Assembly (NCBI GenBank): GCA_964586215.1 | Contig: CAZPHA010000010.1 | Location: 14,405-78,404, forward strand | Length of the DNA stretch: 64,000 bases | From: Ferruginibacter sp964586215 | GTDB lineage: Bacteria > Bacteroidota > Bacteroidia > Chitinophagales > Chitinophagaceae | Direction: 5' to 3' | Shown: positions 28,101-36,475 of the stretch, in pieces | Layout: every line of letters begins with the position of its first letter | Numbering within the stretch: position 1 is the first letter of the stretch | Notes under the pieces: generated by a model | Told to the model about the DNA's origin: nothing | Database searches by the model: none | The model's input: the letters and a program-made list of their open reading frames with translations, nothing else | Position numbers and translations under genes: made by a program

Positions 28101-30378
28101 CATTAGCAGTGATATCATAGTTCAATTGCAGGCTGGAGTCATTAGTACTCCCTTTGCTTTTAATGATTCCCTCATTAAATAAAGCAGTCAGGTTTATATT
28201 CTTATAATCATAATTTTTAAAACTAGCATTTTCGATATTCATGTTTACATAAGACTCCATTGTTTTATAGTCAAAACCTCTGCCTCTGGCATAAGTTGAT
28301 AAGGAAAACTCACCCATTAAGGAATCCTGCTTCAACAACTTACCTATTTGGAAATGACTACTATTGAGTTGGATATCATAAAACGCCGCTTCTTTATCTT
28401 TAAAATTATTTACGTACCCCTTTACTGTCGCCTTACCATAGCTGCCATCAATTACTATATCTGGCCGAATACTTCTCATATCCCCTCTGATCAATCCCTT
28501 TGCCAACAAGAATTCCGGAAAGCGGATAGATGCAGGAAAAGATTTTTTCGGTATGATTGAGTATAAAAAATTTCTTTCCACCCGCAATTGATTAAGCAGG
28601 ACATCATACTTCAAAGCATTAGGATGATTGATCTGCTGAATATTTACTCTGCTATTTAACAACAAATTATTTGTATTATCAGAGATTTGAACTGCTGTTT
28701 TGATATTACTCATATCACCACTGGCATATGCAGATAAGTTTATTGTTGCCGGCAACTGTACCGCCATTCCACTATTTTGTTGAACGAACTTTCGGAGATC
28801 ATTTTTTACAATGAAACTGTTAAAAATATTAATATCATAAGCTAAATTATTAGTATTGGCAACATTGTGCAAAGTAGCTTTGGCATTAATAACAGAGCCT
28901 GACGGACCTATTAACTGAAACAAGGGAATTGACAAATTTTGCAAGCTCCCCACTATTGAAGTATTTAGCTCTACGGAGTTATTAGCAAACCTTTGTTGAG
29001 GTAAAGATTTTTTTAAAGCTGGCGCTATCAGGTAAAGATCATTTATACCAATAATGCTTTGCACAAGATTTATATTAAGCATAGTATTTTGTGGAGATTG
29101 AGTAATTTGCTGAACATCATCATATTTTAATTCTAAAGAACGTCGTATTAAGCTTTCCGGGGTTTTTATGAATAAATTTTTTGCACTCAATCCTTTTGAA
29201 GAATATACAATATCGGCATAAGATGTATCGATAGTGAAACCGCTTTTATCAGCAAGTGTTAAATCACGTATTCCGGCAACAATACTATCCGGGGAATAAA
29301 TAATATCATCGGCTCTTAAATAAATACCTTTTATGTTCAAATGCGAAAAATCAATTCCATCTTTTGGTTTTGTTAAACTATCATCAAACTGAAATGAATT
29401 ATTGGTCATTAGTAATTTGTTGGCCGCTACATACCAACGGGAAGAATCAGTCGTTGAGTTAACAGCTGTGTCCCTTTTACTATTATTTTTCCCGGGTACA
29501 TACTTAACAAATGACGAGTCTAACTGCAACTTATCCAGTAATAGTTTTTGCTGATATACATCCAAATTAACGCTCGAAAACCCTAAATTGCTAATGTTAT
29601 TAGCATAAAACATACCATTAACAGTATTTTTGACGGATACCTGAATATTTCGTAACTTTGCATCTCCAATGACAAGTCTCAAATCATTCTTGTTATCACT
29701 TTTTTTTCCTTTTGTTGTTGTATCTTTCTTATAAACTTCCATAAAAAAATCAACGCCATCTGTGTAAAATTGATCAACATTAAAGTGCAAACGATCAGGC
29801 TGAAATGTGTCTAAATCTGCTTGCAAGTGATTAACCTTAGCAAGAAAATTATTACCGGCATATTCATCTCTAAAATTGACCCGAATATCATTTAAGATTA
29901 AGTTTTTAAGTATGAGCTTCAAGGCAGTAGTATCCTTATCCACCAGGCTATCAGGTTTATTGCCGGTGAAGGCATCTACTATAAATTGAAAATTAAACAA
30001 AGAATCGTTTGGTGGCCTTGCAATATTGGTGTAAATATTTTTTAATTCTATCTTTCGAATATAAGTAGCCCCTCGAATTAGTTTGAACATATCAATATCT
30101 ACAAACAGTTTTTCACCGTATAACAAGGTATCCTTATTTAAATCTTCAATGTAAATATTTTTGATTTCTAACCATTTGGGTAAGCGATAGTCTATCGATC
30201 CAATTGACACCTTTGTTTGTAGCTTCTCTTCAAGGTATTCCTGCACACGGTGAGCTACAATTTTTTTTCCATAATGAGTATTGATAAAAATTAAAACTCC
30301 GATAAGGATAATAATAATAGTACCTAAAACATATAGCAGTATTTTACCAATCTTTTTTAGAAAAACTTTTGTGGTCAT
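25135..30378 (-). CDS. tamB: translocation and assembly module TamB
   Basis: A 1747-residue AsmA-superfamily bridge protein. An N-terminal membrane anchor (about 10-32) is followed by a very long periplasmic beta-rich rod, as expected for a groove carrying phospholipid or helping barrel assembly. The C-terminal TamB (DUF490) domain (about 1400-1735) shows DGSY-like and NNYIAPG-like elements as LAGNYRLDSGYYILHYQFIRRQF and DVDLSLNTYNDYATGDAQQRTDFNVAVTKRFLDDRVSVTVGRSFG in pieces. It is the first gene of the TamB-TamA-AsmA-like operon, ending one base before the TTG start of TamA. Confidence 0.93.
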   Translation of the reverse strand: MTTKVFLKKIGKILLYVLGTIIIILIGVLIFINTHYGKKIVAHRVQEYLEEKLQTKVSIGSIDYRLPKWLEIKNIYIEDLNKDTLLYGEKLFVDIDMFKLIRGATYIRKIELKNIYTNIARPPNDSLFNFQFIVDAFTGNKPDSLVDKDTTALKLILKNLILNDIRVNFRDEYAGNNFLAKVNHLQADLDTFQPDRLHFNVDQFYTDGVDFFMEVYKKDTTTKGKKSDNKNDLRLVIGDAKLRNIQVSVKNTVNGMFYANNISNLGFSSVNLDVYQQKLLLDKLQLDSSFVKYVPGKNNSKRDTAVNSTTDSSRWYVAANKLLMTNNSFQFDDSLTKPKDGIDFSHLNIKGIYLRADDIIYSPDSIVAGIRDLTLADKSGFTIDTSYADIVYSSKGLSAKNLFIKTPESLIRRSLELKYDDVQQITQSPQNTMLNINLVQSIIGINDLYLIAPALKKSLPQQRFANNSVELNTSIVGSLQNLSIPLFQLIGPSGSVINAKATLHNVANTNNLAYDINIFNSFIVKNDLRKFVQQNSGMAVQLPATINLSAYASGDMSNIKTAVQISDNTNNLLLNSRVNIQQINHPNALKYDVLLNQLRVERNFLYSIIPKKSFPASIRFPEFLLAKGLIRGDMRSIRPDIVIDGSYGKATVKGYVNNFKDKEAAFYDIQLNSSHFQIGKLLKQDSLMGEFSLSTYARGRGFDYKTMESYVNMNIENASFKNYDYKNINLTALFNEGIIKSKGSTNDSSLQLNYDITANVKDTYPSFEVNIAIDTIQLHALNLNKDTISASTIAYINVQYLDPKNFDLYAIVQNSRVTIGTKKYWLDSIMVDAIAAHGSNDIKFHSDAADIDAAGHFEYTKIFPSVLHYINQYVSLEKLPAKDVSPQQLTLEGRLKKNTLLMDCIPGLYYEDIDFKGSYSSEIKDSGLKIDIDIPKLFYKKYNIGNGDINIASSAKGINAVFNTDTLSIGKYSFLNNYIDAKANKDSIAINVKAQDTNQIDRFEMGAFITKKDSAYTISLGKKVLLNYDTWTVADDNSITYTPAGIWAKNFRLNKNDSTEISIASSGNELNSPLDVMIRNFYIEDLTSIISEDTLLASGNMNANFTVGNFKKSIPIFSGNIEISELNILQQPMGTVKFLAEKKADDSVNVDMYISGRGNDVNIKGKYFLDNTDDQKFKADINIQHLTMSTLQAFSKNNLINSAGNINGNISLFGRPAEPQWNGRLNFDSVQFAISKLGTSYSIDNQYILFQYPSIGLNNFSIKDSANNSIRINGGLVSKSLTDYALNFNITARDFTLANTPKTTANQLSGYAGLNANVSVTGSARSPDIEGNLSLSNKTDVTVVLADRNVNKDAAKSVVKFVDLDTLSFSKLTSFDSTNQQKPEAVKFLNYNLNIETTKEAAITLVIDPSTGDELKIQGDAQLNAGVDPGGNIMLAGNYRLDSGYYILHYQFIRRQFNLLSGSTITFSGSPMDAQVNVNAAYTANTSARDLLGNEIGTANASVTNMFNQKIPFQVLLYVKGAINKPEISFDIQLPDNEEIQINNQLRTTVENKLGQLRSDVAGINKQVFSLLLFNRFAGEQVSDFFTPGASSGLSDVAYESVSKFLSSALNQVANDLFKGIDVDLSLNTYNDYATGDAQQRTDFNVAVTKRFLDDRVSVTVGRSFGIEGQDVAAKATQGGAGFMPDMTVNYKLSKDGKYLLRGYRKTQFEVMLDGYVIETGLAFIITLDYDKFRELFNKNIKKEGYY

Positions 30379-30644
30379 CAGAATCAGACTAATTATGATT
30401 ATATGTTAGTATAAAAAATACTATGCCTAAAATTTATTTCAATAGGCTTAAGTATTGCACACGATTATCCTTTTTAAAGTGTGGAAATTATTTCTCGGTG
30501 TGATGATAGGATTTGTTACATAACTAATCTGATTTTAAATACTAAGGACAATTAGTAGAAAGCAAAAAAGTCGAAATAATTCCAATTTTGCAAGACATCT
30601 TTTAAGATTTACTCCTTTGCTTACGACATATACAATTATCTGTC

Positions 30645-31322
30645 CTAAGAATAGGGCACATCATAAGATAGATTTAAAAAAAGCTTCGGTCGTTTGGTTT
30701 GATTCTTAAGAGGTACTTCTTTTCCCTTACTTTTTGATTGTTGCTTTCCTCCTTTTTTTGACAATATTTTATTGTTAGCAGAATTCTTTGACACAAAGTC
30801 TTCACTATCATAGTGATTTAATATGGCATATTCATCGCTACTTTTTATTAACAACCAGGAATTATCACTCTTACTTTTTAATTTTATTAAAGAAAATTCG
30901 CCTTTTAGTTTTTTCCCATGAAGAATAAACTTTACACTTCCAGATTTTAATCCTGCACTGATGATTTCTTCAGTCTTTAAATTATTAACTTTTTTTGAAA
31001 CAGAAAATTTGCCTTTGTCCCAAATTTCTACAATTCCGGCGCCATAACCTTCCGGAATAACTCCTTCGAAATTTTTATATTCATATGGATGATCTTCTAC
31101 CATCATAGCTAATCGCTTATCCTTAGGATTCATGGAAGGCCCTTTGGGTATTGCCCAGCTTTTCAAAACACCGTTTACTTCCATCCGAAAATCATAATGT
31201 AACCGAGAAGCTTTATGGCGCTGTACAACAAAAGCCAAAGAATGACTTTTTTTTTTGATTTTTCCTTCGGGTTCCAAAGATTTTGTAACATCTCTTTTTT
31301 CTGTGTATTTTGATAAACTCAT
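30645..31322 (-). CDS. stand-alone LigD 3'-phosphoesterase domain protein
   Basis: A 225-residue protein equal to the PE domain of bacterial DNA ligase D, which trims 3'-phosphates and ribonucleotides at breaks. Metal-site and family blocks are seen: FVVQRHKASRLHYDFRMEVNGVLKSWAIP split over residues 32-58, then PSMNPKDKRLAMMVEDHPYEY, FEGVIPEGYGAG and IWDKGKF. The catalytic His/Asp set (H-x-x-x-R-L-H-Y-D, and EDHP) is intact. No polymerase or ligase domain follows; a lysine-rich tail (about 180-225) ends the protein. The Met at 31322 (MSLSKYTEK) is chosen over 31331. No ku gene is nearby. Confidence 0.88.
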   Translation of the reverse strand: MSLSKYTEKRDVTKSLEPEGKIKKKSHSLAFVVQRHKASRLHYDFRMEVNGVLKSWAIPKGPSMNPKDKRLAMMVEDHPYEYKNFEGVIPEGYGAGIVEIWDKGKFSVSKKVNNLKTEEIISAGLKSGSVKFILHGKKLKGEFSLIKLKSKSDNSWLLIKSSDEYAILNHYDSEDFVSKNSANNKILSKKGGKQQSKSKGKEVPLKNQTKRPKLFLNLSYDVPYS

Positions 31323-31342
31323 ATTAATCACGTAAAAATTAA

Positions 31343-31594
31343 CTACGCAGCATACTTTAACTGACGCTGCAATTTTTTTAAAATATTGTCCAGCAATCCT
31401 GTTTCAACAGTCGGTATATTGCCATCATTTTCTCTCATCAACATCCAATCTTCTTTGTCATCTTGATATACAGTAAATAAGTAATGGCTATCCAATTCTA
31501 TCAGATACATTAGGCCCAGATAATTTATATCCGGATAAACTTTTACATGTATAAAGCCACCCCGATATTTAAAATTAAATTCGATCATTTCCAT
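31343..31594 (-). CDS. conserved small hypothetical protein
   Basis: An 83-residue protein that I do not recognise. It reads as a small beta-rich domain (IEFNFKYRGGFIHVKVYPD, YLIELDSHYLFTVYQDD, DWMLMRENDG) with a C-terminal helix (LLDNILKKLQRQLKYAA). It lies 20 bases upstream of the LigD-PE gene on the same strand and is probably co-transcribed with it. No function can be inferred. Confidence 0.7.
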   Translation of the reverse strand: MEMIEFNFKYRGGFIHVKVYPDINYLGLMYLIELDSHYLFTVYQDDKEDWMLMRENDGNIPTVETGLLDNILKKLQRQLKYAA

Positions 31595-31842
31595 AAAATA
31601 AAATCTAGTGGATTAGTAGTCAATTATTTGATCTATAAAAATTAAACATTATGGTATTATCCTCCCCCGTTTTTTCCTGGCGCTGAGGCTTTCTTAAGCT
31701 TTTTTTCGGGTTAGATTTTTGCATAGTTGCATTGATGGATGATAAATCCTTGTTAGCGCTTTAATGTTGAACACCTTTTGGCATTAAAAAATAATATATA
31801 ACTGATTGACTTATATCGATATATCTTAATTTTTGTTTTAGG

Positions 31843-32460
31843 CTAAGGATTGGTCTTTATGCCATCTTGCTGCTTATTGCTGTTATCATTATCACCATCA
31901 ATGAGAGCATTGTCACCTTCCAACTTAATGTGTTCACCATTTTTTAACTTCATAGTTGACCCATCTTTTAATTTAAGTGTTCCGTCTGCCATTACCACTG
32001 TTCCATTCTTTAATTGCATACTTTTTGTCAAAATGGTTGTTTTGCCTTTTCTTGTCAGATAAACCTTATTATTTCGCATGGCAATTCGGTCACCTTGTTG
32101 CTGTTTCTTATTTGGCCAACTTGTAGTAGCCCCCGTCTTTTCATCATTCATTCTGTTAGCGGCTGGGGATCCATTCGTCCCAGTTTGCGTGTTTCCAGAA
32201 CCACCATTATTCCAACTACTGCCACTAACTTGTTGATTACCCTGACTGTTGTTTTGGGGAGCAGAAGCCATCGAATCTATTGGATCGTGATTTACACCCG
32301 TATCTCTTTCTCTTTTCATGTTACTGGAATCTCTATCCCATCTATTGGGTACTGTATCATTCCTGTCAGTGGATTGATTATTACCCTGGTTATCTTGTCC
32401 AATTGCTGTTGCGAAAGTGGACATAGAAATAATTGCAACTGCGCTGATTAATTTTTTCAT
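31843..32460 (-). CDS. exported DUF6799 protein
   Basis: A 205-residue secreted or periplasmic protein. The signal peptide MKKLISAVAIISMSTFATAI ends at about residue 21. A long Asn/Gln/Ser-rich disordered region follows (22-118). A DUF6799 module is at about 122-190: RIAMRNNKVYLTRKGKTT, LTKSMQLKNGTVVMADGTLK, DGSTMKLKNGEHIKLEG, a chain of short beta turns of K/D-x-G. Role unknown; in this family the module is found in stress-type exported proteins. Confidence 0.85.
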   Translation of the reverse strand: MKKLISAVAIISMSTFATAIGQDNQGNNQSTDRNDTVPNRWDRDSSNMKRERDTGVNHDPIDSMASAPQNNSQGNQQVSGSSWNNGGSGNTQTGTNGSPAANRMNDEKTGATTSWPNKKQQQGDRIAMRNNKVYLTRKGKTTILTKSMQLKNGTVVMADGTLKLKDGSTMKLKNGEHIKLEGDNALIDGDNDNSNKQQDGIKTNP

Positions 32461-33112
32461 TGATTAAGGCTTTTATCTTTTGTTAATAGGAATTTATTTA
32501 TAAGTAAGATTAGTAAACATCATAAAACAAAAAGTAAGCCAGCCAACATCAAATACTCCATAACAGCGTTTAGCATTGTTGAAACTACACAGCCTGAGAA
32601 AAAAAATCAACGTACTAAAATGAAATAATGGTACATTTTATAATTAAGACTAAACGCCTTCTATTAACAATTTTATGATATAAGAACTAATTATTCGTTC
32701 TATTATTTTCACTATAGTAAAAGTTTAATAATTCTACAACTGCCCATTTAGTGTCAATATATATAGGTAGCTGGTGATACAGGAAGAGGTAAATTTTGAT
32801 CATCGATAAAAGACATAATAATTTTCCAAATGATTATATCATGAATATAACAATAGTTGACAAAATAAAAAGAATGTACGCCTATTTCGATAATTTTTTG
32901 AAATTTATATTTTATATGTAGAAAAATAAGCGCTCCCAGTGAGAAAATAAATACTGATTATAGCGCAATGAATTCCACAGTATATATTATTTTCTCCAAA
33001 TGAACAGCCCTATAATTTTTGGCATGTATTTATTATAATCTTTATTGTTAAAAAGCGCTTTACACACCTATTTTAATATTTAAAAATCGATAATTAATTA
33101 AAATCAACCATT
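32461..33112. other. 652-base divergent intergenic region
   Basis: The largest non-coding gap. It separates the DUF6799 gene (-) from the KGG gene (+). I see no ORF, RNA or exact promoter box. Palindromes present: ATGATTATATCAT (32830-32842), AGCGCT (32929-32934) and AAAGCGCTTT (33052-33061), the last 50 bases before the KGG start. They could be operators. Confidence 0.45.
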
Positions 33113-33766
33113 ATGACAACAAGAAGAAACGGTGGTAGAAACCTTTCTCCCACTAGAAACAGGGGTCGTCAACAATTTGAAGATGAAGACTATAGAAGCA
33201 GACATCAGGATGAAGATTATGGAGATGAATTTGAAGAAGATGAAGATGAGTATGAAAATGTTGGCAATGAATATGAAGATGAATTTGAAGATGAAGATTA
33301 CGATGACTACGATGAATTTGAAGATGAAGATGAAGACGAAGGTGATTACTACCAGTCTTCAGGCAGACGAGGCGGCGGTCGTAGACAAGGCCGCTCTCAA
33401 GGTGATACCAGTAGAAGGGGGTTTGCTTCTATGCCACGTGAAGAAGTAAGACGGATAGCATCTATGGGTGGGCGTGCCTCACACGAAAATGACAGAGGCA
33501 GGGGTGGCTCTGGCAGGAGCAACACCAATGGTAGCAGAGGTGGATCAAGTAACAGAGGCAGTTCAGGTGGCAGCAGAGGCGGTGGACGTGGACAAGGCCG
33601 CTCACAAGGCGATACGAGTAGAAGAGGATTTGCTTCTATGCCACGTGAGGAAGTAAGGCGTATAGCGTCTATGGGTGGGCGTGCCTCACATGGCGGTGGC
33701 AGAGGAGGTGGACGTACAAGCCAGTCTGGCAGAAGCGGATATGGAGGCAGATCAAGAGGAAGATAA
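33113..33766 (+). CDS. KGG-motif stress protein with two identical repeats
   Basis: A 217-residue, wholly low-complexity protein. Residues 22-79 are strongly acidic (Asp/Glu/Tyr). Two identical 33-residue blocks follow at 92-124 and 161-193, each containing RRGFASMPREEV and RRIASMGGRASH; the DNA copies differ at some positions. The block matches the stress-induced KGG/GsiB-type motif (GGFASM...IASKGGKAAH). A Gly/Ser/Arg-rich linker separates them and Arg/Gly-rich ends surround them. Like its relatives it is probably disordered and made in stress. A 17-bp inverted repeat lies 36 bases downstream. Confidence 0.88.
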   Translation: MTTRRNGGRNLSPTRNRGRQQFEDEDYRSRHQDEDYGDEFEEDEDEYENVGNEYEDEFEDEDYDDYDEFEDEDEDEGDYYQSSGRRGGGRRQGRSQGDTSRRGFASMPREEVRRIASMGGRASHENDRGRGGSGRSNTNGSRGGSSNRGSSGGSRGGGRGQGRSQGDTSRRGFASMPREEVRRIASMGGRASHGGGRGGGRTSQSGRSGYGGRSRGR

Positions 33767-33802
33767 TACTATGTGATAGCAAGATTTCATTATTTCAGAA
33801 CC

Positions 33803-33857
33803 AATTGTAATATAAACAGACTTACCCCGATTGCTTTGCACTGTTTATATTACAATT
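33803..33857. repeat. 17-bp perfect inverted repeat between KGG and YciF genes
   Basis: AATTGTAATATAAACAG (33803-33819) is exactly repeated in reverse complement at 33841-33857 around a 21-base loop. On the + strand it is followed by TTCTTTGG. It may terminate the KGG transcript or form a leader hairpin of the YciF gene, whose ATG is 27 bases on. Confidence 0.85.
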
Positions 33858-33884
33858 TTCTTTGGATTCATAAAAAAAACAATC

Positions 33885-34595
33885 ATGAAACAAGCGAATG
33901 CAAAGGCTAAAGAGGCAGATATCGACAGCAATACAACTGTACCTACAAAAAAGACTACAAAAAGTTCATCCAAAAGTGCCAGTAAATCTCCTGCCCCTAC
34001 ATCAAAAAGAGGAACAAAAGGCAAAACAGTTGCAAATGGCAGTTCTGCCGATAAGTCAATAGACAATTCAACATCCTTATTGGAAAAATTCTTTTTTGAA
34101 CAATTAAAAGATATTTATTTTGCTGAACTTCAACAGCTTAAATCAATACCGACTCTGGAGGCCGCTGCTACCACTGAAGAATTGAAAGAAGCATTCGAAG
34201 ATCACCTTTATCAAACGCATAAACAATTAAAAAGGCTCGAAAAAATTTTCGAAATAACAGGTAAAAAACCTGAAGGTAAGAAATGCCCTGCTATTGAAGG
34301 TCTCATCAAAGAATCAGAAAACATCATAAAAGAAACAAAGGAAGGTTCTATGACAAGGGATGCTGCCTTAATTATGGCAGCCCAAAAAATTGAACACTAC
34401 GAGATAGCAACTTATGGCGGGCTGGTACAATTAGCCTTAACAATGGGATTATATGAAGCATCAGAAATCCTGGATAGAACACTTTTGGAAGAAGAAGAAG
34501 CAGACTGTCTGCTGACTGCAATTGCAGAGGAATTTATTAATATTGAAGCTGATGGTGAAATGACCTATTCATGGGCCATACTTCAAGAATTATAA
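33885..34595 (+). CDS. YciE/YciF ferroxidase-family stress protein (DUF892)
   Basis: A 236-residue ferritin-like four-helix protein. After a Lys/Ser/Thr-rich disordered N terminus (1-63) comes the DUF892 core (LLEKFFFEQLKDIYFAELQQLKSIPTLEAAA over about 66-96; HLYQTHKQLKRLEKIFE; IMAAQKIEHYEIATYGGL; LLEEEEADCLLTAIAEEFIN). Conserved Glu and His (E in YFAEL, EDH..QTH, KIEHYE, EEEEAD) fit a di-iron site. Homologues are stress-induced. The longer frame from 33831 is rejected because ATG 33885 starts the normal N terminus and the earlier part overlaps the inverted repeat. Confidence 0.9.
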   Translation: MKQANAKAKEADIDSNTTVPTKKTTKSSSKSASKSPAPTSKRGTKGKTVANGSSADKSIDNSTSLLEKFFFEQLKDIYFAELQQLKSIPTLEAAATTEELKEAFEDHLYQTHKQLKRLEKIFEITGKKPEGKKCPAIEGLIKESENIIKETKEGSMTRDAALIMAAQKIEHYEIATYGGLVQLALTMGLYEASEILDRTLLEEEEADCLLTAIAEEFINIEADGEMTYSWAILQEL

Positions 34596-34618
34596 TATCG
34601 CTATTATATTTTTTATAA

Positions 34619-34644
34619 AAAACCTACAGTTATTTGTAGGTTTT
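34619..34644 (+). terminator. terminator of the YciF gene
   Basis: AAAACCTACA-type stem (34619-34628) pairs with TGTAGGTTTT (34635-34644) around GTTATT and runs into TTTT-C-TTTT. It lies 24 bases after the stop. Confidence 0.85.
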
Positions 34645-34736
34645 CCTTTTAGTGGAATATAATCAATTTTTACCAAAAAACAAAAAATCCTCATAAATAT
34701 CTCATTTACAAGGATTTATAATGACATTAATTACGC

Positions 34737-34824
<88 letters not shown>

Positions 34825-34828
34825 GCCG

Positions 34829-34860
34829 CAAAAATACGCTTCAAAAACTTTACTCCCAAA
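34829..34860 (-). promoter_or_regulatory. candidate promoter of tRNA-Ser
   Basis: Minus strand TTTG (complement of 34857-34860), 20 bases, TATTTTTG (complement of 34829-34836). The box is so close to the mature tRNA 5' end (34824) that the transcript would start at or within 1-2 bases of it, or the match is accidental. Confidence 0.4.
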
Positions 34861-34886
34861 TAAAAATTGCTCATTAAAAACCTCTA

Positions 34887-36410
34887 TTAGTTAAAATCCT
34901 CATCACTCAACTCATCAAAATAGGAAGAATTGCTAATATTTAGCATGCTTCCCATCAAATCTTTAAACTCAATTTTGCCTTCTACTACTTTTTTACTGAT
35001 TAATGAATAAGCAGCTAATCCATGCAACACAAACTCCATCAGTAAAGCAGCCTCCCTTTCACTGGCATATTTATAGTGCTTTTTTACCAATGTATGTAAC
35101 CCATCAACTTTATATAAATGTTGTATTTTATCTGCATCATTTACATTAAAAAAAACACTAATATTATTGCCTTTATCGAACCATCGGATGATAGACTGGT
35201 AGGGATTTTCTACATTTCCCTGTTCTTTACCCTTCTTTTTTTTCAAGGCATCAGGGTTAGGGAAATAGGAGCCGAACTGTGTTCGAATGGCTTTTTCTAA
35301 AAGATTGAAGGCTACCTGGTAGGGACCCTCCTGCTCTCCTTCATATACCAGTTCAATTTTACCAGTTATGGATGGAACAATTCCTACCAAATCGCTAATC
35401 CAGACTTGTGTATTTTTTTCATTATTGATGATGGCTCTACGCTCAGCAGCACTTACTGCATTTTCAAAAGCTGAGATAGTCAGCCGGGCACTAACGCCAC
35501 TCTTTTTATCTACCAGCTCACTTCCTCTTGCTTCAAAGGCCACCTGCTCTATCAATCGCTTTACCAAATCACTTACTTCTACCAATTTTTTTTGTTCAAC
35601 ATTTACTTTTGCTTCCTGCTCTGTAATGGCTAAAGAAGTTTCAAGGGTTTTTGGGTAATGGGTTAATATCTGACTTTCAATCCTGTCTTTCAAAGGTGTA
35701 ACAATGCTACCTCTATTCGTATAGTCTTCCGGATTAGCGGTGAATACAAACATAACGTCGAGGGGTAAACGCAATTTAAACCCCCGTATTTGCAAATCGC
35801 CTTCTTCTAAAATATTAAACAATGCAACCTGAATTCTTGCCTGCAAATCGGGCAATTCGTTAATCACAAAAATACAACGGTTACTACGGGGAATAATGCC
35901 ATAATGCAATACCCTTTCATCAGCAAAGCTTAACTTCAAATTAGCTGCTTTAATAGGATCAATATCGCCAATTAAATCAGCAACGCTTACATCAGGTGTG
36001 GCCAGCTTTTCGCCGTAGCGCTGGCTCCTGTGCAACCAGGTAATCGGTGTTTGATCTCCTTTTGCTTCGATGATATCCATAGCATATCGGGAAATGGGTT
36101 TCAAGGGATCATCATTGATTTCACTGCCGGCAACGATGGGGATATATTCATCCAATAAATCTGTCATTTGCCGTGCCATACGTGTTTTTGCCTGACCACG
36201 TAACCCAAGGAATAAAATATTATGCTTTGATAATAATGCCCTCTCGGTATCAGGAATAACAGAATCCTCATAGCCCAATATTCCCGGAAACGTTGTCTGT
36301 TTCGATTTGATTTTCCGGATCAGGTTATTCCTGATCTCATCTTTAATAGTTTTAGGAGTATAGCCACTTTGCTTTAACTCTCCTAACGTTTTTATAGTTT
36401 CCTGTTTCAT
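34887..36410 (-). CDS. AAA+ ATPase (magnesium-chelatase/MoxR-like)
   Basis: A 507-residue AAA+ protein of the MoxR/Mg-chelatase-I clade. Walker A is LGLRGQAKTR (about 68-77), degenerate at the usual GKS/T but with the essential Lys-Thr; Walker B is in CIFVINELPDL, with sensor 1 FTANPEDYTNRGS and the arginine-finger PLKDRIESQI region. It follows a VWA gene by 65 bases and, like other MoxR-VWA pairs, probably works as a chaperone or metal-insertion motor with it; the client is unknown. The C-terminal about 150 residues are helical and specific to this subfamily. Confidence 0.88.
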   Translation of the reverse strand: MKQETIKTLGELKQSGYTPKTIKDEIRNNLIRKIKSKQTTFPGILGYEDSVIPDTERALLSKHNILFLGLRGQAKTRMARQMTDLLDEYIPIVAGSEINDDPLKPISRYAMDIIEAKGDQTPITWLHRSQRYGEKLATPDVSVADLIGDIDPIKAANLKLSFADERVLHYGIIPRSNRCIFVINELPDLQARIQVALFNILEEGDLQIRGFKLRLPLDVMFVFTANPEDYTNRGSIVTPLKDRIESQILTHYPKTLETSLAITEQEAKVNVEQKKLVEVSDLVKRLIEQVAFEARGSELVDKKSGVSARLTISAFENAVSAAERRAIINNEKNTQVWISDLVGIVPSITGKIELVYEGEQEGPYQVAFNLLEKAIRTQFGSYFPNPDALKKKKGKEQGNVENPYQSIIRWFDKGNNISVFFNVNDADKIQHLYKVDGLHTLVKKHYKYASEREAALLMEFVLHGLAAYSLISKKVVEGKIEFKDLMGSMLNISNSSYFDELSDEDFN

Positions 36411-36475
36411 TAAAATAAATATAAAATGCTGAGAAAAAAATCTTATATGTCAGACGTTGACGATCAGAAATACAA

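Noticed and set aside
30645..31331. Complete NHEJ ligase D locus
   Set aside because: Only the phosphoesterase domain is present; no ligase or polymerase domain and no ku in the window.
33018..33034. TTTGGCATGTATTTATTA upstream of the KGG gene as a sigma54 promoter
   Set aside because: Only the -24 half matches; no GC at the -12 position.
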